Of a stretch of 64,000 nt of DNA, positions 47,185 to 54,240 are shown piece after piece. Both the position numbers and the translations under genes were made by a program. Below the pieces are notes generated by a model. It did no database searches. It worked only from the letters and a program-made list of their open reading frames with translations, and had not been told where the DNA came from. This stretch comes from Sphingomonas donggukensis (GTDB lineage Bacteria; Pseudomonadota; Alphaproteobacteria; Sphingomonadales; Sphingomonadaceae), in the NCBI RefSeq assembly GCF_023674425.1, contig NZ_CP098401.1:2649501-2713500 (forward strand), written 5' to 3'. Each line of letters begins with the position of its first letter. The stretch's first letter is position 1.

Positions 47185-50100
47185 TCAGAAGCTGAAGCCC
47201 GTCGACACCTTCACCGTCCGCGGCGGGCCGTCGATGCTCAGGTTGTTGAAGTCGCGCTGTCCGGTGACCGAGTTGAAACCGTTGTAGTTGCGGTCGTTGA
47301 ACAGATTGATGACGTCGGCGCGCACCCAGACGCGGGTGTCGGCATTGATGAAGCCGAGGCCCACATATTTGGTGAGCGACAGGTCCATCTGGCGATAGCC
47401 CCAGCGATCGCCGTTACCCGCACCTTCGATCGCGACGATATCCTTGGTGCCGGGCTGGCCGACGCCGGGCACCGTCACGAACGACTTCAGCCACGCCGGC
47501 GACGCGATCTGGAATTTGCTGGCCAGCGTCAGGCCCCACGGCAGATCGACCGTTCCCGCCATCACGAAGCGGTGGGTGCGGACCCCGGCCGAGCGGCGGA
47601 AGGGATATTCGTCGATGCTGGAATAATCGAGGCTGAACACCTCACCGAACTGCCGGTTCTCGGTCGCCTCGGTATAGGTGTAGGTGGCGTCGATGCTCCA
47701 CGGCGATGCGCGGGTGTAGCGCTTCACCAGCTTCACATAGGCGGTGTCGGCGTTGGTCGCGAGGCCGTTGTCGCCGACGATGATCGAGCCGAACGGCGAC
47801 GGCGGGTTGCCGAACGGCGAATCGGGTGCGCCGGTCGCCGGGAAGAACAGCCCGCCCGGACGGCGATTGCCGAGCAGATAGACGAAGCCGTCGCGGCTCA
47901 GCACATGCGAATAGCCGACTTCGGTTTCGACCAGGTCGAAGCGCCCGCGCAGGCCCAGGCTGAACTGGTCCGAATAGGGCATCTTCAGGTCGTTCTTGAT
48001 GAAGCGCAGCTCGCGCCCGGCGCCCGCGGGCAGACCGGCGATCAGGCTCTGGCGTCCGGCTTCGGTCAAGTACGAGGAGTTGAACGCGATGCAGGTCGCG
48101 CTCGCGGTGCACTGCTCGCCTGAGGGCAGCCCGCTGTTCAGGAAGTTGAACGTGCGTCCCGCGGCCTGACCCTGCGCCAGTTCCTGCTGGATGAAGTCGA
48201 ACTGGTTGCGGTCGTACGAACGGCCATAGCCGCCGAAGATCGCGAAGCGCCCGGCATCGTCGAGCTCGTAGGTGAAGCCGATGCGCGGCTGGAACGCGCC
48301 GGTGAACGCCTTCCGGTTGCTGCCGGTCGAGATGTAGTCGTTGATGTTGTAGTTGGCGCCGGTCAGGTTCGGATAGTTTGCCGGCTGGACTGCGGCCACC
48401 TGCGCCGCCGGGGTGACGTAGTTCAGGAACGCCGGCGTCCGCTCGTAATCCCAGCGCAGGCCGAGGTTGAGCGTCAGCCGGTCGGTGACGTCCCAGTCAT
48501 CCTGCGCATACAGGCCGAGCTGGAAATTCTTCGATCGGATCTGGGCGTCGGTGAAGCCGTTCGCCAGCGCCTGGAAGCTCAGCTGATACGGTACCGTCGT
48601 ATTGAGCGCCGTCGCGCCCTGCGGCGTGAAATAGCGCACGACCGGGTTGAAGCCGTTCAGCTGGAGCGAATTGAGCGTGACCCACTTCGCCTTCGCACCG
48701 ACCTTGATCGCGTGCCCCGACAGCCCGGTGTAGGTGAAGTCGTTCGAGATCTGCCAGCCCTTCTGGCCTTTGTCCTGGAAATTGGTGCCGCCGCCGGTTT
48801 CCAGCACGGTCCCGTCGATGAACGCCGCGGTGTTGGCGGGGTTGGTGATGCGCACGCGGTAGACGTTGCGGATACCCTGCGTCACCGGTTGCGGGTTCCA
48901 CGACACGTCCTCGTACGCGACCTTGAAGTCGTTGACCCAGGCGTCCTCGGTATGCTGCCAGCGGGCGAGCCCGCGCAGTTCCTCGACGCGGATCGAGGTC
49001 CGCGTCTCGAACGCCGCGAGGCCGCTGTTGAACTGCTCGCCGTCCTCGTCACGGTACTTCGCCGACAGTTCGATCAGGTCTTTGGACGTCGGCGAGAAGT
49101 CGAGCTTGCCGAAGTACAGGTTCTCGTTGAACGTCTCGTTGAAGGTGCCGTAATTCGCCGCGAGGGTCGACGGGATCAGCGACGACGCCGACGACAGCGT
49201 CGCCGGGATCGTCACGTCGCGCGGGTTGATGCGGCGCTTGCCTTCATAGCTGCCGAAGAAGTGCAGCACATCCTTGATGATCGGCCCGCCCAGCGCGCCG
49301 CCGAACTGCAGATCCTTGCTGCGGATTTTCTTGGCGCCGGCCGGGAACAGCTCGATCGGGCGCGCGTCGCGCAGGTCCTGATTGGTGAAGTCGACGAATC
49401 CCTCACCGTGGAATTCGTTGGTGCCCGATTTCGTCACCGCGGTGATCGCGACCGAACTGACCTGGTCGAACTCCGCCTTGTAGTTGGAGCTGATGACCCG
49501 GTACTCGCCGACCGCGAGCTGCGGGAAGGGATTGCCCTGCGTCGAATCCTGGCCGGTGATGCCGTTTTTCAGGACATAGTCCTTCTGACCGATGCCATCG
49601 ATGAAGATGTTGACCGAATTCGAATTCTGAGCGCCGCCCTGCAGGCGCGACTGGTCGGACCCGTTGGTGATGAACTGCACGCCCGGCGCCAGATCGGCGA
49701 ACGCCAGAAAGTTGCGGTTGTTCTGCGGCAGCTGGTCGATCAGGCGCTGGCTGATCGTCGTGCCGACCTCGCCCGCCTGCATCGTCTGGATGCGGTTGCC
49801 GGTGACGATGATCTCGTCGCCGCTCGACGTGGTCGCGGCGCCCTCTGCGCCGGTCGTCGGCGTGGTCGGTGCCGACAGGTCGAAATCGAAGACCGCGGCC
49901 TGTCCGACCGCCAGCGTGAATTCGTCGGTCGACCGCGTGCCGGTCGGCGTCGTCACTTCCAGCTTGTAGGTGCCGACGGCGAGGCTGGGGAAGTTATAGC
50001 GTCCGTCGCTGCCGACCGTCGCATTGCGGCGGAACCCGGTGTTGACCTCGACCGCGGTAACCTGGGTTGCGGCGCCGGTGACGCGCCCGCGCAGCGATGC

Positions 50101-50226
50101 CGTGTTGACCTGCGCCGCCGCCGGCGTGGCGATCGCGACTGCGGAGAATGCGGTGCCGACGAGCAATGCCGCGGCCAACGCGCGGTGCGCGCGGCGGGCG
50201 GTGCCGGTGTGTGCCTGGTTGGCCAT
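47185..50226 (-). CDS. TonB-dependent outer-membrane receptor
   Basis: The 1,013-residue protein has a signal peptide (about 1-39, ending ATPAAAQ) and an N-terminal carboxypeptidase-regulatory-like domain (TASLRGRVTGAATQVTAVEVNT to about 120). Its plug contains DEIIVTGNRIQT and GSDQSRLQGGAQNSNSVNIFIDGIGQKD, and a large 22-strand barrel ends in TVKVSTGFSF with the terminal phenylalanine required for barrel insertion. It resembles Oar/SusC-like carbohydrate receptors. Context with glucanases suggests uptake of oligosaccharides. ATG 50226 has a GGGGAGGAATTC site; upstream extension is spurious. Confidence 0.95.
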   Translation of the reverse strand: MANQAHTGTARRAHRALAAALLVGTAFSAVAIATPAAAQVNTASLRGRVTGAATQVTAVEVNTGFRRNATVGSDGRYNFPSLAVGTYKLEVTTPTGTRSTDEFTLAVGQAAVFDFDLSAPTTPTTGAEGAATTSSGDEIIVTGNRIQTMQAGEVGTTISQRLIDQLPQNNRNFLAFADLAPGVQFITNGSDQSRLQGGAQNSNSVNIFIDGIGQKDYVLKNGITGQDSTQGNPFPQLAVGEYRVISSNYKAEFDQVSSVAITAVTKSGTNEFHGEGFVDFTNQDLRDARPIELFPAGAKKIRSKDLQFGGALGGPIIKDVLHFFGSYEGKRRINPRDVTIPATLSSASSLIPSTLAANYGTFNETFNENLYFGKLDFSPTSKDLIELSAKYRDEDGEQFNSGLAAFETRTSIRVEELRGLARWQHTEDAWVNDFKVAYEDVSWNPQPVTQGIRNVYRVRITNPANTAAFIDGTVLETGGGTNFQDKGQKGWQISNDFTYTGLSGHAIKVGAKAKWVTLNSLQLNGFNPVVRYFTPQGATALNTTVPYQLSFQALANGFTDAQIRSKNFQLGLYAQDDWDVTDRLTLNLGLRWDYERTPAFLNYVTPAAQVAAVQPANYPNLTGANYNINDYISTGSNRKAFTGAFQPRIGFTYELDDAGRFAIFGGYGRSYDRNQFDFIQQELAQGQAAGRTFNFLNSGLPSGEQCTASATCIAFNSSYLTEAGRQSLIAGLPAGAGRELRFIKNDLKMPYSDQFSLGLRGRFDLVETEVGYSHVLSRDGFVYLLGNRRPGGLFFPATGAPDSPFGNPPSPFGSIIVGDNGLATNADTAYVKLVKRYTRASPWSIDATYTYTEATENRQFGEVFSLDYSSIDEYPFRRSAGVRTHRFVMAGTVDLPWGLTLASKFQIASPAWLKSFVTVPGVGQPGTKDIVAIEGAGNGDRWGYRQMDLSLTKYVGLGFINADTRVWVRADVINLFNDRNYNGFNSVTGQRDFNNLSIDGPPRTVKVSTGFSF

Positions 50227-50263
50227 GACTGAATTCCTCCCCTTGCTTCCCTTGTAACCCGAT

Positions 50264-50279
50264 TTGGAACCGGTTACAT
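50264..50279. promoter_or_regulatory. LacI-type operator between receptor and GH3 genes
   Basis: The centre AACCGGTT with GGTTACA on the right repeats the perfect operator at 40022-40037 (right half 7 of 8 matching). The left half is TTGGAACC. A further half-site TTGTAACC follows at 50252-50259. It lies in the divergent gap, about 40 bases upstream of the receptor gene and 120 from GH3. Confidence 0.75.
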
Positions 50280-50400
50280 TTGATCGTCTCTTCGTCCCGT
50301 CCACCGGTTCTCGTCAAGATGTAATTTGGCAACAGCATTCGGGTGGCGTGCGCCTGCGCGGACGAAGGTCAGTGATGCGTGTTCCAGGGAGAGAAATACG

Positions 50401-52710
50401 ATGCCGATCGCCACCGCCCGCCGCCTGTTGACGGGCGCCAGCCTGATCGCCGCGCTCGTCGCCACGCCGCTCGCCGCGCGCGATGCGCCGGTCGCGCAGG
50501 CCCGCACGCAAGCCGCGGTGCCGCAGGGCTGGGGCGATACGCCTGCGATGACGACCTTCGTCGACGCGCTGATCGCGAAGATGACGCTGGCGGAAAAGAT
50601 CGGCCAGCTGACATTGCTCACCAGCGACTGGGTGTCGACCGGCCCGACCCTGCGCGCCGGCTACAAGGAGGATGTCGCCGCGGGCAAGGTCGGCGCGATC
50701 TTCAATGCGCATTCGGTCGCCTACACGCGCGAGCTGCAGAAGCTTGCCGTCGAGGGCACGCGGCTGAAAATCCCGCTGATCTTCGGCTACGACGTCATCC
50801 ACGGCCACCGCACGATCTTCCCGATTTCACTCGGCGAAGCGGCGTCGTGGGATCTGGCGGCGATCGAGAAGTCGGCGCGCATCTCCGCGACCGAGGCTGC
50901 GGCGGAGGGGCTGCACTGGACCTTCGCGCCGATGGTCGACATCAGTCGCGATCCGCGCTGGGGCCGGATCAGCGAGGGCGCGGGCGAGGACACGTACCTC
51001 GGCAGCCGCATCGCCGAGGCGCGGGTGAAGGGGTTCCAGGGCAAGCGCATCGGCGACACCGACGCCGTACTCGCCACCGTCAAGCATTTCGCGGCCTATG
51101 GCGCACCGCAGGCGGGCCGCGATTATTCGACGGTCGACATGTCGATGCGCGAGCTGCGCGACACCTATCTGCCGCCGTACAAGGCCGCGATCGACGCGGG
51201 TGCTGCGACCGTGATGACCAGCTTCAACGAGGTCGACGGCGTGCCCGCGAGCGGCAACCACTTCCTGATGACCGACGTCCTTCGCAACGAATGGGGGTTC
51301 AAGGGCTTCGTCGTCACCGACTTCACCTCGATCAACGAAATGGTCCCGCACGGCTATGCCAAGGACGAGAAGCAGGCCGGCGAGCAGGCGATCAATGCCG
51401 GCGTCGACATGGACATGCAGGGCGCGGTGTACCTCAACCACCTCGCCAAGTCGGTCGCCGAGGGCAAGGTGAGCGTGGCGACGATCGACACCGCGGTGCG
51501 TCGCGTGCTCGAGATGAAATACCGCCTCGGCCTGTTCACCGATCCCTACCGGTTCAGCGATGCGAAGCGCGAGAAGGCGAACGTGATGACGCCGGCCTTC
51601 CTGGCGGCGGCACGCGACGTCGCGCGGCGGTCGATGGTGCTGCTGAAGAACGATCGCGACGCGCTGCCGATCGCAAGCTCGGCGAAGCGGATCGCGGTCG
51701 TCGGGCCGCTCGGTGACAGCAAGGCCGACATGATCGGCAGTTGGGCCGGGCAGGGCGACCGCACCACCAAGCCGGTATCCGTGCTGGAGGGCATCCGCGC
51801 CCGCGCCGGCAAGGGCGTGACCGTCACCTATGCGAAGGGCGCGAGCTACGCCTTCGCCGACGCGGCCAAGACCGATGGGTTTGCCGAGGCGATGGCGGCG
51901 GCGCGCGACGCCGACGTGATCGTCGCGGCGATGGGCGAGCATTGGGACATGACCGGCGAGGCGGCGAGCCGCACCTCGCTCGACCTGCCCGGCAACCAGG
52001 AGGCGCTCCTCAAGCAGCTGAAGACGCTGGGCAAGCCGATCGTGCTGGTGCTGCTGTCCGGGCGCCCGAACACCGTTGCGTGGGCGGCGGAGAATGTCGA
52101 TGCGATCCTGGAGGCGTGGTATCCCGGTACGATGGGCGGCCACGCCGTCGCCGACGTGCTGTTCGGCGACTACAACCCCAGCGGCAAGCTGCCCGTCACC
52201 TTCCCGCGCTCGGTCGGGCAGGTGCCGATCTACTACGCGATGAAGAACACCGGGCGCCCGTACGAGCCCAAGGGGCCGGAGCAGAAATATCGCTCGCGCT
52301 ATCTCGATTCGCCCAACACCCCGCAGTGGCCGTTCGGCTACGGCCTCAGCTACACCAGCTTCGGCTATTCGCCGGTGACGCTCGACCGCGCGACAATCCG
52401 CCCCGGCCAGACGCTGACCGCCAGCGTCACGCTGACCAACACCGGCAAGCGCGTCGGGACCGAGACCGTGCAGCTCTACACCCGCGATCTCGTCGGATCG
52501 GTGACGCGCCCGCTGAAGGAGCTGAAGGGTTTCCGACAGATCACGCTGAAGCCGGGCGAGGCGCGGCGCGTTTCCTTCACGGTCAGCGACAAGGATCTCG
52601 CCTTCCACCGCGCCGACATGAGCTGGGGTGCGGAGGCCGGCGACTTCGACCTGTTCATCGGCGGGTCGTCGGACGTGGCGACGCCGGTGCGTTTCACGCT
52701 CAGCGAGTGA
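50401..52710 (+). CDS. bglX: GH3 family beta-glucosidase (BglX-like), periplasmic
   Basis: The 769-residue enzyme has a signal peptide (about 1-26, ending PLAA), an N-terminal GH3 barrel (EKIGQLTLLTSDWVSTG, IPLIFGYDVIHGHRTIFPISLGEAASWD, WGRISEGAGEDTYLG, KHFAAYG), the nucleophile aspartate in GFVVTDFTSINEM, a C-terminal alpha/beta sandwich (SMVLLKNDRDALPI, AWYPGTMGGHAVADVLFGDYNPSGKLP) and a fibronectin-III-like end (VTLTNTGKRVGTETVQLY). Length matches E. coli BglX. It would trim beta-linked oligosaccharides in the periplasm. ATG 50401 follows AGGGAGAGAAATACG. Confidence 0.96.
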   Translation: MPIATARRLLTGASLIAALVATPLAARDAPVAQARTQAAVPQGWGDTPAMTTFVDALIAKMTLAEKIGQLTLLTSDWVSTGPTLRAGYKEDVAAGKVGAIFNAHSVAYTRELQKLAVEGTRLKIPLIFGYDVIHGHRTIFPISLGEAASWDLAAIEKSARISATEAAAEGLHWTFAPMVDISRDPRWGRISEGAGEDTYLGSRIAEARVKGFQGKRIGDTDAVLATVKHFAAYGAPQAGRDYSTVDMSMRELRDTYLPPYKAAIDAGAATVMTSFNEVDGVPASGNHFLMTDVLRNEWGFKGFVVTDFTSINEMVPHGYAKDEKQAGEQAINAGVDMDMQGAVYLNHLAKSVAEGKVSVATIDTAVRRVLEMKYRLGLFTDPYRFSDAKREKANVMTPAFLAAARDVARRSMVLLKNDRDALPIASSAKRIAVVGPLGDSKADMIGSWAGQGDRTTKPVSVLEGIRARAGKGVTVTYAKGASYAFADAAKTDGFAEAMAAARDADVIVAAMGEHWDMTGEAASRTSLDLPGNQEALLKQLKTLGKPIVLVLLSGRPNTVAWAAENVDAILEAWYPGTMGGHAVADVLFGDYNPSGKLPVTFPRSVGQVPIYYAMKNTGRPYEPKGPEQKYRSRYLDSPNTPQWPFGYGLSYTSFGYSPVTLDRATIRPGQTLTASVTLTNTGKRVGTETVQLYTRDLVGSVTRPLKELKGFRQITLKPGEARRVSFTVSDKDLAFHRADMSWGAEAGDFDLFIGGSSDVATPVRFTLSE

Positions 52711-53518
52711 AGTTGAGCTCGGCGAGGATCGGGAAATGGTCCGACGCCCACACCGGCCCCTTGTGGTCGTTCAGCGTCTTGGCGGTGAGGGGCGTGAAGC
52801 CGCGCGCCAGGATCCAGTCGATCCGGCGATCGGCGACGCCGGTATAGTTGTGGAACGTCGCCTCCGGCCCGTCGCGCCGGGCGGCGGCGGGGCGGGTGTC
52901 GGCCAGCGCCGCGGTCAGCGTGGCATATGTCGCGCTGTCGGGCGTCGTGTTGAAATCGCCGGTCAGTACGGTCGGCAGGTCGGCGCCCGGCAATGTCGTC
53001 AGCCGCGCGACGATCATTTGCGCCCCCTTCTCCCGCGCGCCCTCATCCTCGGCGCGATATGGCAGGTGGGTGTCGAGCAGCCGGAACTGGCGCTTGTCAC
53101 GCACCCGTTCGAAGATCGCCCACGTCACCATCCGCGGATAGGGGTGGCCCCAGCTGATGCTGCCGGGAATGGTGGGCGTATCGGACAGCCAGAACTCGCC
53201 GAACTGCACGAGCCTGATAGTGCGGCGATTATAGACCACGCCCATATGCTCGTCGGCATGGCCGCCACGGCGATCGATCCCGAACCACGCATAGCCCGGC
53301 AACCGCGCGATCAGGTCGTCGCCCTGGCGCTTGTGCAACTCCTGCGTGCCGATCACGTCGGGACGGGCACGGCGAACCGCGGCGGCGGCGATATCGCGGC
53401 GCGCCTCCCACCGGTTGGCGCCGTCGGCCTCGACAGGCAGGCGGACGTTGAAGCTCATCACCCGCAATGGGGACGGCGATGCGGGGGCGGCGGCAGCGGC
53501 GAGCAGCAGGACGATCAT
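52700..53518 (-). CDS. Endonuclease/exonuclease/phosphatase-family protein, exported
   Basis: The 272-residue protein has a short hydrophobic N-terminus and the EEP fold: LRVMSFNVRLPVEADGANRWEARRD, PDVIGTQELHKRQGDDL, LLDTHLPYRAEDEGA, VLTGDFNTTPDS and the ending WASDHFPILAELNF, giving the active-site Asn, Glu, Asp, Asn and His. Substrates range from DNA and lipids to inositol phosphates; a secreted hydrolase is likely. It overlaps the GH3 3' end by 11 bases, tail to tail, and follows the TetR gene by 33 bases. Confidence 0.92.
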   Translation of the reverse strand: MIVLLLAAAAAPASPSPLRVMSFNVRLPVEADGANRWEARRDIAAAAVRRARPDVIGTQELHKRQGDDLIARLPGYAWFGIDRRGGHADEHMGVVYNRRTIRLVQFGEFWLSDTPTIPGSISWGHPYPRMVTWAIFERVRDKRQFRLLDTHLPYRAEDEGAREKGAQMIVARLTTLPGADLPTVLTGDFNTTPDSATYATLTAALADTRPAAARRDGPEATFHNYTGVADRRIDWILARGFTPLTAKTLNDHKGPVWASDHFPILAELNFTR

Positions 53519-53551
53519 CGCAGCGGAAATGCACCCGCCGCCGCCCCCCGG

Positions 53552-54145
53552 TCAATCGCGCGCCGCGGCCAGGCTTTCGCGGACGCGGGCGAGTGCTGCT
53601 TCCATCGGTGCGCCCTCGCCCATCAGCGCGAAGCTTCCGGTCAGGTCGAATGCGCAGTGGCCGTGGACGGTCGCGATCAGCGAGCGGGCGAGCGCCACGC
53701 TGCGCTCGCCCGGAAGGGTGCCGAGCGCGGCGGCGACCTCGTCGGCGACGATTCCGGTCAACACCCCGCGCGCGGCGGCATCGCGTTCGGGCATCGCCAT
53801 GCCGGGCGGCAGGCGGTGGTCGTAGATCGCCATCCACAGATTCGGATTGGCGCGTGCGAACGCGAAATAGCCCGCGACCAGCGCTCGGATGCGATCGTCG
53901 CCCGCCTCGGCCAGCGCGGCGCGCAGATGCTCGGCCCACGCCGCAAAGGTCCGTGTGTTGATCGCCAGCACCAGCGCGTCGGCGCTGCCGAACACATTGT
54001 ACAGCGTGCCGACCGAATAGCCGATCCGCTTGGCGACTTCGCGCGCGGAAAACCGCGCAAAGCCCTGCTCGGCCATCAGCGCATGGCCGGCGGACAGGAT
54101 CATCTCCTCCAGTTCGCCCCGCGAATGATCCGAACGCCGCCCCAT
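53552..54145 (-). CDS. TetR-family transcriptional regulator
   Basis: The 197-residue protein has an N-terminal HTH (SREVAKRIGYSVGTLYNVFGSADALV) after ILSAGHALMAEQGF, and a helical ligand-binding part similar to TetR_C_WHG proteins (YFAFARANPNLWMAIYDHRLP). Divergent from the DUF2339 gene. A small inverted repeat at 54162-54172 in the shared gap is a possible operator. Effector unknown. Confidence 0.93.
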   Translation of the reverse strand: MGRRSDHSRGELEEMILSAGHALMAEQGFARFSAREVAKRIGYSVGTLYNVFGSADALVLAINTRTFAAWAEHLRAALAEAGDDRIRALVAGYFAFARANPNLWMAIYDHRLPPGMAMPERDAAARGVLTGIVADEVAAALGTLPGERSVALARSLIATVHGHCAFDLTGSFALMGEGAPMEAALARVRESLAAARD

Positions 54146-54161
54146 GAAACGAGGCTACGCG

Positions 54162-54172
54162 GTTAATTTAAC
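54162..54172. promoter_or_regulatory. Possible TetR operator
   Basis: GTTAA-T-TTAAC is an 11-bp inverted repeat in an AT-rich patch (54160-54195) between the divergent TetR and DUF2339 genes. It is the most palindromic sequence there, but it is short and could also be a promoter element. Confidence 0.35.
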
Positions 54173-54240
54173 ACTGCCTAATTATTTAATTGAACATCGC
54201 TCATTTCTGGGCTAGGCGTGCGGCAACTGGAGAACAAGCG

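Noticed and set aside
54160..54195. CtrA site (TTAA-N7-TTAA)
   Set aside because: The AT-rich patch has TTAA elements but not the required spacing.
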